Below are positions 56,732-64,000 of a stretch of DNA of 64,000 nt, one piece after another; position 1 is the stretch's first letter; each line of letters opens with the position of its first letter. The translations under genes were made by a program, and so were the position numbers. Source of the stretch: Lysobacterales bacterium. GTDB taxonomy: Bacteria > Pseudomonadota > Gammaproteobacteria > Xanthomonadales > SZUA-36. The DNA is taken from NCBI GenBank assembly GCA_013002505.1, contig JABDJL010000123.1, forward strand, positions 27,541 to 91,540, given 5' to 3'. Below the pieces are notes generated by a model. It saw only the letters and a list, made by a program, of their open reading frames with translations, was not told where the DNA came from and searched no databases.

Positions 56732-57085
56732 TTAGAACTGGAGGCCGGCCTCGCGGGCCGCGTCTGCCAGTTCCTTGATCCGGCCGTGATACTTGAAGCC
56801 GGAACGGTCAAATGCAACGCTTGTCACTCCTGCAGCGACGGCTTTTTCCGCAACTGCCTTGCCCACCGCCACGGCGGCAGCCTTGTTTGAAGTGCTATCC
56901 AGCCCTTCGCGCACACCCTTCTGCAAGGTTGATGCGGCGGCCAGCACATTTCCGGCATCACCATCAATCACCTGGGCATAGATGTGTCGTCCACTGCGAT
57001 GTACAGTCAGGCGCGGAACACCGAGCCTGCGCATGTGAACACGCGCCTTGGTTGCGCGCCGGATTCTTGCTGTTTTCTTGTTCAT
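56732..57085 (-). CDS. rplR: 50S ribosomal protein L18
   Basis: 5S rRNA-binding protein, 117 residues. [20 protein letters not shown] and the end [24 protein letters not shown] are typical. It lies between rplF and rpsE. Confidence 0.97.
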   Translation of the reverse strand: MNKKTARIRRATKARVHMRRLGVPRLTVHRSGRHIYAQVIDGDAGNVLAAASTLQKGVREGLDSTSNKAAAVAVGKAVAEKAVAAGVTSVAFDRSGFKYHGRIKELADAAREAGLQF

Positions 57086-57117
57086 CTCAAATACCTCTGA
57101 ATTCAGCCGCGGCCCGG

Positions 57118-57645
57118 TCAGGCCTTCTTGGCTTCCTTCCTGACGACGCGTTCATCTGAATAGCGCACACCTTTACCCTTGTAGGGCTCGGGCGGCCTGA
57201 AAGCGCGAATTTCCGCCGCTGCCTGCCCGACACGCTGCTTGTCGCAACCGGTCAGGATAATTTCCGTCTGGGACGGCGTCTCAACCGACACGCCTTCCGG
57301 CATCTTGTAGTCAATTGCGTGCGAGAAACCCAGCGCCAGGTTCAGGCTGTTGCCCTGGGCCTGTGCCCGGTAACCCACACCGATCAGGGTCAGCTTCTTC
57401 TCGAAGCCTTCACTGACACCGGTGACCATGTTATTGACCAGGGCCCGGAATGTTCCGGCCATGGCAACGTCCTTGGGCTTGTCCCAGACGATCTTGTACG
57501 AACCATCATCCTGTTCCAGCTTGATGGCCGGGTGCAGATCGAGACTCAGTTGGCCTTTGGGCCCTTTTACCGACACCTGCGAACCGTTGATGTTCAGTTC
57601 GACACCATTGGGCAACGTGATCGGATTACTTGCTACGCGTGACAT
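57118..57645 (-). CDS. rplF: 50S ribosomal protein L6
   Basis: Protein near the sarcin-ricin loop, 175 residues. It starts [19 protein letters not shown] and contains [13 protein letters not shown] and the C-terminal [14 protein letters not shown], all conserved L6 parts. Confidence 0.98.
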   Translation of the reverse strand: MSRVASNPITLPNGVELNINGSQVSVKGPKGQLSLDLHPAIKLEQDDGSYKIVWDKPKDVAMAGTFRALVNNMVTGVSEGFEKKLTLIGVGYRAQAQGNSLNLALGFSHAIDYKMPEGVSVETPSQTEIILTGCDKQRVGQAAAEIRAFRPPEPYKGKGVRYSDERVVRKEAKKA

Positions 57646-57666
57646 GTTGTTCTCCGCTCTGACCCG

Positions 57667-58062
57667 TTAGGAAACGAAGCACAAGACTTCGCCGCCCTGC
57701 CCCGTCGCGCGGGCCTGGGCGTCGGTCATGATGCCTTTCGAGGTGCTGACAATGGTGATGCCGAGACCATCAAATACTTTTGGGATCTCGTCCTTGCCAC
57801 GATACTGGCGCAGGCCGGGACGGCTGGCGCGCTTGATCATATCGATCACGCCACGCCCTTCGAAATACTTCAGCGTCACTTCGAGGGTCGGCTTGCCAGC
57901 CACCTCGATCTCGTTGAAGTCATTGATATAGCCTTCGTCCTTCAATACGCTGGCAATACCCTTCTTTACCTTGGATGCCGGAATTTCAACCGTCACCTTG
58001 CGGGTTGCCTGTGCGTTGCGGATACGCGTCAGCATATCGGCTATTGGATCACTCATGCTCAT
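57667..58062 (-). CDS. rpsH: 30S ribosomal protein S8
   Basis: Central-domain protein, 131 residues; in E. coli it represses the spc operon. It begins [18 protein letters not shown] and ends with [20 protein letters not shown] and a conserved GGEVLC. A second ATG two codons in is an alternative start. Confidence 0.98.
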   Translation of the reverse strand: MSMSDPIADMLTRIRNAQATRKVTVEIPASKVKKGIASVLKDEGYINDFNEIEVAGKPTLEVTLKYFEGRGVIDMIKRASRPGLRQYRGKDEIPKVFDGLGITIVSTSKGIMTDAQARATGQGGEVLCFVS

Positions 58063-58114
58063 TTGTTCTTTCCTGTCTCGTTACTGCCGGAGCCTTGCTC
58101 CGCCATTCAGTTTC

Positions 58115-58420
58115 TTACCAACTCGCCTTGCGCAGGCCCGGAACATCGCCGCGCATGGCTGCCTCGCGCAGCTTGTTGCGGCCGAGGCCAAACTTGCGAT
58201 AGAAGCCTCGCGGGCGTCCCGAAATGGCGCAGCGGTTTCGCTGGCGCGCCGGGCTCGAATCACGCGGCAATTTCTGCAACGCAAACATGGCATCTTCGCG
58301 CTCTTCGTAACTGCTGTCCGGGTTCGAAATAATTGCCTTCAGTTCGGCACGCTTCTTGGCGTACTTACGAACCAGCTTGGCACGCTTCTTCTCGCGATTG
58401 ATCATGGATACTTTGGCCAT
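58115..58420 (-). CDS. rpsN: 30S ribosomal protein S14
   Basis: 101-residue, zinc-independent form of S14: the CxxC pairs of the short zinc form are missing. [21 protein letters not shown] and [21 protein letters not shown] are typical. Confidence 0.97.
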   Translation of the reverse strand: MAKVSMINREKKRAKLVRKYAKKRAELKAIISNPDSSYEEREDAMFALQKLPRDSSPARQRNRCAISGRPRGFYRKFGLGRNKLREAAMRGDVPGLRKASW

Positions 58421-58428
58421 GGTGCTTC

Positions 58429-58971
58429 CTATTTTTCCTTGAACGGAAAGTTGAACGCTTTCAGCAGCGCCAATCCTTCTTCGTTCGTCCGGGCAGTCGT
58501 GGGGATGGGGATGTCCATCCCGCGGATCGCGTCCACCTTGTCGAAATCGATTTCGGGGAACATGATCTGCTCTTTCACGCCCAGCGAATAATTACCGCGC
58601 CCGTCAAACGACTTAGGGCTCAAACCACGGAAATCGCGAACGCGCGGAATGGAGATATTCACCAGGCGGTCGAGAAACTCGTACATCCGCTCACGGCGCA
58701 GCGTGACTTTGCAGCCCACCGGCCAGCCATCGCGAATCTTGAACGATGCGACCGACTTGCGAGACAGGCGCACGATAGGCTTCTGCCCGGAAATCGCTGT
58801 CATGTCACCGGTAGCGCGCTCCATCACTTTCTTATCCGTAACGGCTTCACCGACACCCATGTTGAGGGTGATCTTGGTGATTTTCGGAACCTCCATGATG
58901 TTGGAGAGCTTCAACTCCTCCATCAACTGGGGAACCACCGTTTCCTTGTAGTAATTCTGTAGTCTGGACAT
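58429..58971 (-). CDS. rplE: 50S ribosomal protein L5
   Basis: 5S rRNA-associated protein, 180 residues. It has [39 protein letters not shown] and [18 protein letters not shown], all conserved L5 segments. Confidence 0.98.
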   Translation of the reverse strand: MSRLQNYYKETVVPQLMEELKLSNIMEVPKITKITLNMGVGEAVTDKKVMERATGDMTAISGQKPIVRLSRKSVASFKIRDGWPVGCKVTLRRERMYEFLDRLVNISIPRVRDFRGLSPKSFDGRGNYSLGVKEQIMFPEIDFDKVDAIRGMDIPIPTTARTNEEGLALLKAFNFPFKEK

Positions 58972-58986
58972 ATCTGGTTCTGCCTA

Positions 58987-59304
58987 TCAGATGTCTACGG
59001 CTTCGCCGTTAGACCTGAAAATCCTGACCTTGCGACCATCTTCGAGCGTCTTGATGCCAACCTTGTCCGCCTGGTTGGTGACGGGGTTGAACAGCTGTAC
59101 GTTCGAAATATGGATCGGGGCCTCTTTTTCGACGATGCCGCCCGGCACATTCCTGCCCGGGTCCGGCTTGGTGTGGCGCTTGACCATGTTCGCGTTCTCG
59201 ACCAGCACACGGTTATCGCCGAGCATGCTCAGCACATGGCCGCGCTGGCCTTTGCTGCGTCCGGCGATCACGATCACTTCGTCGCCTTTTTTAATCCGGT
59301 TCAT
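58987..59304 (-). CDS. rplX: 50S ribosomal protein L24
   Basis: Assembly-initiator protein, 105 residues, with the KOW motif [21 protein letters not shown] and the segment [20 protein letters not shown]. Confidence 0.98.
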   Translation of the reverse strand: MNRIKKGDEVIVIAGRSKGQRGHVLSMLGDNRVLVENANMVKRHTKPDPGRNVPGGIVEKEAPIHISNVQLFNPVTNQADKVGIKTLEDGRKVRIFRSNGEAVDI

Positions 59305-59318
59305 TTCAAAAACTCCAC

Positions 59319-59687
59319 TTAAAGCACTTCGGGCGCAAGCGACACGATCTTCATGAACTTCTCGCCACGAAGCTCGCGTGTCACCGGGCCGAAAATTCGC
59401 GTGCCGATCGGTTCGTGCTTCGGGTCCAGCAGCACGGCTGCATTGCCGTCAAAACGGATTAATGAGCCATCCGGGCGACGCACGCCTTTGCGGGTCCGTA
59501 CGACAACAGCGTCGTAAACCTCACCTTTCTTGACCTTGCCTCGCGGAATGGCATCCTTGACGGTCACCTTGATGACATCGCCTATATGCGCGTAACGCCG
59601 CTTCGAGCCGCCCAGTACCTTGATGCACTGGACCTCGCGCGCACCGCTGTTATCCGCTGCGCTCAACATGCTTTGCATTTGAATCAT
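59319..59687 (-). CDS. rplN: 50S ribosomal protein L14
   Basis: 122 residues from ATG 59687 ([20 protein letters not shown]), with GAGGAAAG ahead. [20 protein letters not shown] and the end [17 protein letters not shown] are typical. A longer frame to 59738 runs into rpsQ and was rejected. Confidence 0.98.
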   Translation of the reverse strand: MIQMQSMLSAADNSGAREVQCIKVLGGSKRRYAHIGDVIKVTVKDAIPRGKVKKGEVYDAVVVRTRKGVRRPDGSLIRFDGNAAVLLDPKHEPIGTRIFGPVTRELRGEKFMKIVSLAPEVL

Positions 59688-59712
59688 TGTTCTTTCCTCG
59701 GCCTTCGTGCGC

Positions 59713-59973
59713 TTACTGCGCGCGCTCCAGCACTTCAATCACGCGCCATGCCTTGTGCTTCGACAGGGGCCGGCATTCGGCGATCATCACCTTGTCCCCT
59801 TCGTTGCAATCATTGCTTTCGTCGTGCGCGTGAACCTTGGTTGAACGCTTGATGTACTTTCCATACAGCGGGTGCTTGACCTGCCGTTCCAGCTTGACGG
59901 TCACCGTCTTGTCCATCTTGTCGCTGACCACCATTCCGACCTTGGTCCGCTTGACTTCTGCCATGGCGCTCAT
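59713..59973 (-). CDS. rpsQ: 30S ribosomal protein S17
   Basis: 86-residue OB-fold protein with [19 protein letters not shown] and [13 protein letters not shown]. It overlaps the rpmC stop by 4 nt (ATGA). Confidence 0.97.
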   Translation of the reverse strand: MSAMAEVKRTKVGMVVSDKMDKTVTVKLERQVKHPLYGKYIKRSTKVHAHDESNDCNEGDKVMIAECRPLSKHKAWRVIEVLERAQ

Positions 59974-60173
59974 GCTTTGCTTCCTTCTTTGCTCTTCTGA
60001 GTCAGAATAGTCTTGACGCGGGCGATGTCGCGGCGCACGCGGCGCAACTCGTGCGGCTGGCCCAGTTGCCCGGTACCTTTCTGCATGCGCAGGCTGAACT
60101 GCTCCTTGAGCAATTCGCTCAATTCGCTGCGCAGATCACTCTCACTCTTGTTTCTGAATTCCTGAATATCCAT
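59970..60173 (-). CDS. rpmC: 50S ribosomal protein L29
   Basis: Two-helix protein near the exit tunnel, 67 residues from ATG 60173, which shares one base with the rplP stop. [18 protein letters not shown] and [11 protein letters not shown] are typical. An in-frame GTG one codon earlier is the alternative. Confidence 0.95.
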   Translation of the reverse strand: MDIQEFRNKSESDLRSELSELLKEQFSLRMQKGTGQLGQPHELRRVRRDIARVKTILTQKSKEGSKA

Positions 60174-60586
60174 CACATCACCGAACGGGTCACGAATGTG
60201 GTTTTCACCGCCAGCTTCGCTGAAGCCAGGCGGAACGCTTCGCGGGCTGCTTCCTCGGAAACGCCCTGGATTTCGTACAACACGCGACCCGGTTGAACCG
60301 GCGCCACCCAGTACTCGACATTACCCTTGCCTTTACCCATGCGGACTTCAACCGGCTTCTTGGTAATGGGCTTATCCGGGTAAACGCGGATCCACAACTT
60401 GCCGCCACGCTTGACGTAGCGGGTGATCGCACGGCGCGCCGCTTCGATCTGGCGTGCGGTGACAAAGCCACGGGTGGTCGCTTTCAGGCCGTATTCACCA
60501 AAGCTGACCTTGTTACCCACGTGGGCCAGGCCGCGGTTACGTCCTTTCATCTGCTTTCTGAATTTTGTACGCTTGGGCTGAAGCAT
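60173..60586 (-). CDS. rplP: 50S ribosomal protein L16
   Basis: 137-residue protein near the A site. [24 protein letters not shown]-region equivalent [22 protein letters not shown] and the [18 protein letters not shown] stretch are conserved. Confidence 0.98.
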   Translation of the reverse strand: MLQPKRTKFRKQMKGRNRGLAHVGNKVSFGEYGLKATTRGFVTARQIEAARRAITRYVKRGGKLWIRVYPDKPITKKPVEVRMGKGKGNVEYWVAPVQPGRVLYEIQGVSEEAAREAFRLASAKLAVKTTFVTRSVM

Positions 60587-60597
60587 TGCCTACTCTC

Positions 60598-61275
60598 CTA
60601 GCTCGCTGCCTTCTGGCCGCGGTTGTCCTCGGCCTTAGGCGCATAAAGGTCGAAAATTTCGCCCTTGTAAATCCAAACTTTTACGCCCAGCACGCCGTAG
60701 GTGGTCTTGGCTTCTACGAAGCCGTAATCCACGTCGGCACGCAGCGTGTGCAACGGCACCTGGCCTTCGCGGTACCATTCGCTGCGGGCGATATCGGCGC
60801 CATTCAACCGTCCCGATACGCAAACCTTGATACCCAGCGCGCCAAGACGCATCGAGTTGCCCACGGCACGCTTCATGGCGCGACGGAACATGATTCGGCG
60901 CTCGAGCTGCTGGGCGATGCCCTCGGCAACCAGCTGTGCGTCGAGTTCCGGCTTGCGGATCTCGGCGACGGTAATGTGCGTCGGCACACCCATCAGGTTG
61001 CTGACATCGCGGCGCAGGCGATCAATGTCCTCGCCCTTCTTGCCGATCACGATGCCCGGACGCGCGGTGTGAATGGTGATCCTCGCAGACTTGGCCGGCC
61101 GCTCAATAGTGATACGGCTGACGGCTGCCTGGGCGAGACGCTTCTGCAGGAATTCACGAACCTCGAGGTCCGATTTCAACTGTTCGGCGTAGTCACCTTT
61201 TTCGGCATACCACGTTGAGTTCCAATCCTTGGCGATGCCGAGGCGGATACCTGTTGGATGTACTTTCTGGCCCAT
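60598..61275 (-). CDS. rpsC: 30S ribosomal protein S3
   Basis: 225-residue head protein with a KH domain. [20 protein letters not shown], the KH loop [11 protein letters not shown] and [20 protein letters not shown] are conserved. Confidence 0.98.
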   Translation of the reverse strand: MGQKVHPTGIRLGIAKDWNSTWYAEKGDYAEQLKSDLEVREFLQKRLAQAAVSRITIERPAKSARITIHTARPGIVIGKKGEDIDRLRRDVSNLMGVPTHITVAEIRKPELDAQLVAEGIAQQLERRIMFRRAMKRAVGNSMRLGALGIKVCVSGRLNGADIARSEWYREGQVPLHTLRADVDYGFVEAKTTYGVLGVKVWIYKGEIFDLYAPKAEDNRGQKAAS

Positions 61276-61303
61276 AATTTATTCCGGTTTTCCTGCCCAG
61301 GCC

Positions 61304-61639
61304 CTATGCCTGGTCTGCCACGGTCAGTGTGATATGACTGGTGCGCTTCAAAATCCGCGTTCCGCGGCCCTTGGCACGCGCGCGACCACGTTTCATCGTC
61401 GGACCTTCGTCAACCATGATCGTGTGTATTTTCAGCTCGTCGATGTCCGCGCCCTCGTTATGCTCGGCGTTGGCAATCGCTGACATCAGCACCTTCTTGA
61501 CGATGTGCGCCGCCTTCTTGGTACTGAAGGTCAGCAGCTGTTCCGCCTTTTCTACCGGCATACCGCGTACCTGGTCTGCAACCAGCCGCACTTTTTGTGC
61601 GGAGATACGCGCATTGCTCAATTTTGCTGTCACCTGCAT
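61304..61639 (-). CDS. rplV: 50S ribosomal protein L22
   Basis: Exit-tunnel protein, 111 residues from ATG 61639; a GTG one codon earlier is possible. [34 protein letters not shown] and the tunnel-loop end [16 protein letters not shown] are typical. Confidence 0.97.
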   Translation of the reverse strand: MQVTAKLSNARISAQKVRLVADQVRGMPVEKAEQLLTFSTKKAAHIVKKVLMSAIANAEHNEGADIDELKIHTIMVDEGPTMKRGRARAKGRGTRILKRTSHITLTVADQA

Positions 61640-61651
61640 CACAAAATTCCT

Positions 61652-61924
61652 TTATTTCGATTTACGGTCGCCGGAGTGACCGCGAAATGTACGCGTCGCG
61701 GCAAACTCGCCGAGCTTGTGCCCGATCATCTGGTCGTTGATCAGGATCGGCACGTGCTGGCGCCCGTTGTGCACAGCAATGGTCAGTCCGACCATGTCCG
61801 GCAGGATCATCGAACGGCGCGACCAGGTCTTGATTGGCCGCTTGTTGTTGGTTTCAACCGCGTTGCGCACCTTCTCGGCGAGATGGTGATCAATGAACGG
61901 CCCTTTTTTGATTGATCTTGGCAT
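61652..61924 (-). CDS. rpsS: 30S ribosomal protein S19
   Basis: 90-residue protein starting [15 protein letters not shown], one base after the rplB stop. [17 protein letters not shown] and [16 protein letters not shown] are conserved. The longer frame to 62071 lies inside rplB and is not real. Confidence 0.98.
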   Translation of the reverse strand: MPRSIKKGPFIDHHLAEKVRNAVETNNKRPIKTWSRRSMILPDMVGLTIAVHNGRQHVPILINDQMIGHKLGEFAATRTFRGHSGDRKSK

Positions 61925-61925
61925 A

Positions 61926-62765
61926 TCAGCTACCCGTCTTCTTACGTGAACGCGAACGCACAATGTATTTGTCGGTACGCTTGTTACTGCGTGTTTTGTG
62001 ACCCTTGGTCGAAACGCCCCACGGCGTGACGGGGTGACGACCGCCAGAGGTCTTGCCTTCACCACCACCATGCGGGTGATCGACCGGGTTCATGGCGACA
62101 CCGCGCACGGTCGGGCGAATACCCTTCCAGCGCTTGGCGCCCGCTTTCCCGAGCTTCTCGAGGTTGTGTTCAGAATTCGAGACTTCGCCAATCGTCGCTT
62201 TGCAACGGGTCGGTACTTTGCGCATCTCGCCAGAGCGAAGTCGCAACGTTGCATACTGACCCTCACGCGCCACCAACTGCACGGCGGCACCGGCACTGCG
62301 CGCAAGCTGTGCGCCCTTGCCCGGCTTGAGCTCGACGCAATGCACCACCGTACCTACCGGGATGTTGCGCAACGGCAATGCATTGCCCGGCTTGATGGCT
62401 GAATTCCGGCCACTGCTTACCGGGTCGCCTGCACGCATTCCCTTGGGCGCGATGATGTAGCGACGTTCGCCGTCGCTGTACAGCACAAGGGCAATATGGG
62501 CACTGCGGTTGGGATCATATTCGATCCGCTCCACGCGGCCCTGGATGCCTTCCTTGTCACGCTTGAAATCAATAACGCGATAGTGCTGCTTGTGCCCGCC
62601 GCCACGATGACGCGTGGTGATGCGACCGCTGTTGTTGCGCCCGCCCGTGCTGGACTTCTTTTCCAGCAGGCTGGCGTGCGGCGCACCCTTGTGCAGGTGC
62701 TCATGCCGCACGCGCACGACGCCGCGGCGTCCTGGCGATGTTGGTTTTGCTTTAACGATTGCCAT
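61926..62765 (-). CDS. rplB: 50S ribosomal protein L2
   Basis: Peptidyl-transferase-centre protein, 279 residues. [33 protein letters not shown] and the histidine-bearing [15 protein letters not shown] are present. Confidence 0.98.
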   Translation of the reverse strand: MAIVKAKPTSPGRRGVVRVRHEHLHKGAPHASLLEKKSSTGGRNNSGRITTRHRGGGHKQHYRVIDFKRDKEGIQGRVERIEYDPNRSAHIALVLYSDGERRYIIAPKGMRAGDPVSSGRNSAIKPGNALPLRNIPVGTVVHCVELKPGKGAQLARSAGAAVQLVAREGQYATLRLRSGEMRKVPTRCKATIGEVSNSEHNLEKLGKAGAKRWKGIRPTVRGVAMNPVDHPHGGGEGKTSGGRHPVTPWGVSTKGHKTRSNKRTDKYIVRSRSRKKTGS

Positions 62766-62777
62766 AACAATTCGTCC

Positions 62778-63080
62778 TTACGCTGATTCACCGCCCAGGA
62801 AATCCAGAGCCTGGCCTTCCTGAACTCGTACGTATGCTTTCTTCCAGTTACTGCGCTTGCCGGCACGGGCCTTGAACGTCTTGTTCTTGCCCTTGACGTT
62901 GACGACCCGAACTGACTCGACATTGACCTCGAACAACTCTTCGACAGCGTTCTTGATGTCGGCCTTGTTGGCGTGGGTCGCGACGCGGAATACGTACTGG
63001 TTTCCTAATTCACCTACACGGGAGGTTTTCTCGGTTACCCGCGGAGCCAGGAGTACGTTGTACAAGTGATCTTTGCTCAT
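62778..63080 (-). CDS. rplW: 50S ribosomal protein L23
   Basis: Exit-tunnel docking site protein, 100 residues from ATG 63080 ([18 protein letters not shown]), which overlaps the rplD stop by 4 nt. The longer GTG frame from 63089 overlaps rplD more. [21 protein letters not shown] is conserved. Confidence 0.97.
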   Translation of the reverse strand: MSKDHLYNVLLAPRVTEKTSRVGELGNQYVFRVATHANKADIKNAVEELFEVNVESVRVVNVKGKNKTFKARAGKRSNWKKAYVRVQEGQALDFLGGESA

Positions 63081-63679
63081 CCCAGCCACTCCTGAATTTT
63101 CTTCACCGCATCAACGGTGATCACAACCGTGTCGCTCGACACCAGGCTCACCGGGTCAAGCCCCGCCACGTCAACCACGTTGACATGGGCCAGGTTGCGC
63201 GCTGCCAGGTACAGGTTTTCATCAACCTCAAGCGCCACGATCAGGCAGCGGCTGGCGTCCAGGTCTTCAAGCTTCTGCTTGAGCAACGCGGTACGCGGTT
63301 CGCCGATACCGAATTCGTCAATCACCACCAGGCGGTCCTGGCGGACGAGTTCCGACAGGATGGACTGGATGGCACCGCGATACATCTTGCGGTTGACCTT
63401 CTGGCTATGGTCCTTGGGCTGTGCGGCGAATGTCACCCCGCCACCGCGCCACAACGGGCTGCGAATGGTGCCCACGCGGGCCCGGCCGGTGCCTTTCTGG
63501 CGCCACGGCTTCTTGCCGCCGCCACTTGCCGCCGAACGATTCTTCTGAGCCTTGGTTCCAGCGCGTGCGCCGGCCAGGTAAGCCGTGACCACCTGGTGCA
63601 CCAATGCTTCTGAGAAATCCCGGCCGAACGTGGCGTCCGAAACCTGGATATCACTTCCACCTGAAACTGCGAGTTTCAT
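63077..63679 (-). CDS. rplD: 50S ribosomal protein L4
   Basis: 200-residue protein; in E. coli it also regulates the S10 operon. The long basic loop with [20 protein letters not shown] and [16 protein letters not shown] is typical, and [19 protein letters not shown] follows. Confidence 0.98.
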   Translation of the reverse strand: MKLAVSGGSDIQVSDATFGRDFSEALVHQVVTAYLAGARAGTKAQKNRSAASGGGKKPWRQKGTGRARVGTIRSPLWRGGGVTFAAQPKDHSQKVNRKMYRGAIQSILSELVRQDRLVVIDEFGIGEPRTALLKQKLEDLDASRCLIVALEVDENLYLAARNLAHVNVVDVAGLDPVSLVSSDTVVITVDAVKKIQEWLG

Positions 63680-63693
63680 AACATCTTTCCCTG

Positions 63694-64000
63694 TCAGTGC
63701 AGCTTGACTGACGGCTTGACGGCCACGTGGCCGCCCGGCGCGCCGGGTACTGCACCCTTGATCAAAAGCAGGTTACGCTCGGTGTCGATCTGAACCACTT
63801 CAAGGTTCTGGGTCGTCACCCGTTCATCACCCATGTGCCCCGCCATCTTCTTGCCTTTAAATACCCGGCCCGGCGTCTGGCACTGGCCAATAGAGCCTGG
63901 CGCCCGGTGCGACAACGAGTTGCCGTGCGTGGCGTCCTGCATGCTGAAATTGTGCCGTTTGACCGTTCCGGCAAATCCTTTACCTTTGCTGGTACCGGTC
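63694..64000 (-). CDS. rplC: 50S ribosomal protein L3 (5' partial)
   Basis: C-terminal part of L3; the start lies beyond the window. [18 protein letters not shown] leads into [19 protein letters not shown], the methylated-glutamine region of L3, and the end is [20 protein letters not shown]. It is 14 nt upstream of rplD. Confidence 0.97.
   Translation of the reverse strand, partial: TGTSKGKGFAGTVKRHNFSMQDATHGNSLSHRAPGSIGQCQTPGRVFKGKKMAGHMGDERVTTQNLEVVQIDTERNLLLIKGAVPGAPGGHVAVKPSVKLH

Noticed and set aside
1..64000. CRISPR arrays, prophage or transposase genes
   Set aside because: No regularly spaced direct repeats and no integrase, transposase or phage-type protein was found; the only mobile-type signal is the short inverted repeat at 55929-56002.

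Overview
The window looks like chromosome from a moderately GC-rich gammaproteobacterium, probably free-living and aerobic. The evidence is the rhlB/trxA/rho neighbourhood, ftsE-ftsX next to rpoH, a caa3-type cytochrome oxidase cluster, and a complete S10-spc-alpha ribosomal block. I cannot fix the order from sequence alone; secreted nuclease, M61 peptidase and methylcitrate genes would suit a marine or sediment heterotroph (inference). No tRNA, rRNA, CRISPR, insertion sequence with transposase, phage gene or plasmid function was seen. Almost all coding space is housekeeping or metabolic.

Layout. 1-7370 is a cytochrome c oxidase cluster: coxB (partial, with fused cytochrome c domain), coxA, a 40-residue membrane peptide, the copper chaperone ctaG, coxC, a DUF2909-type protein on the other strand, SURF1, a SCO-like protein, and the heme A genes ctaA and ctaB. 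7418-10665 holds gcvP and a Mpo1-like gene. 10667-15943 (minus) holds a coiled-coil methyltransferase, rpoH, ftsX, ftsE and rhlB. 16164-18718 holds trxA, rho and a GST-like gene.

18892-29507 is a propionate region. mdh-prpB-prpC is one minus-strand unit and prpD lies 4.5 kb further on; a 1350-residue secreted lamin-tail/nuclease gene lies between them on the plus strand. A metallo-beta-lactamase-fold gene ends against prpD with interlocked stop codons. 29661-34531 holds a gamma-glutamyltransferase, pdxB and typA. 34549-38262 (minus) holds an M61 peptidase, class II DAHP synthase and dsbB.

38356-42949 is a histidine utilisation run (hutU, hutH, hutI). feoA-feoB follows behind a Fur-like palindrome, then marC, an acetyltransferase, an unrecognised gene, a beta-carbonic anhydrase, modA-modB-modC and a small membrane protein. 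50976 to the window end is the minus-strand ribosomal block from rplQ and rpoA back to a partial rplC.

I found no convincing new multi-gene system. The best leads are small: a perfect 16-bp inverted repeat of REP/MITE type inside the spc operon, a SCO-like CxxxC protein that lacks the copper-ligand histidine, a four-cysteine heptad ladder in a methyltransferase coiled coil, a multi-hairpin spacer in the hut run, a promoter plus 18-bp palindrome ahead of rpsM, and the split prp locus.
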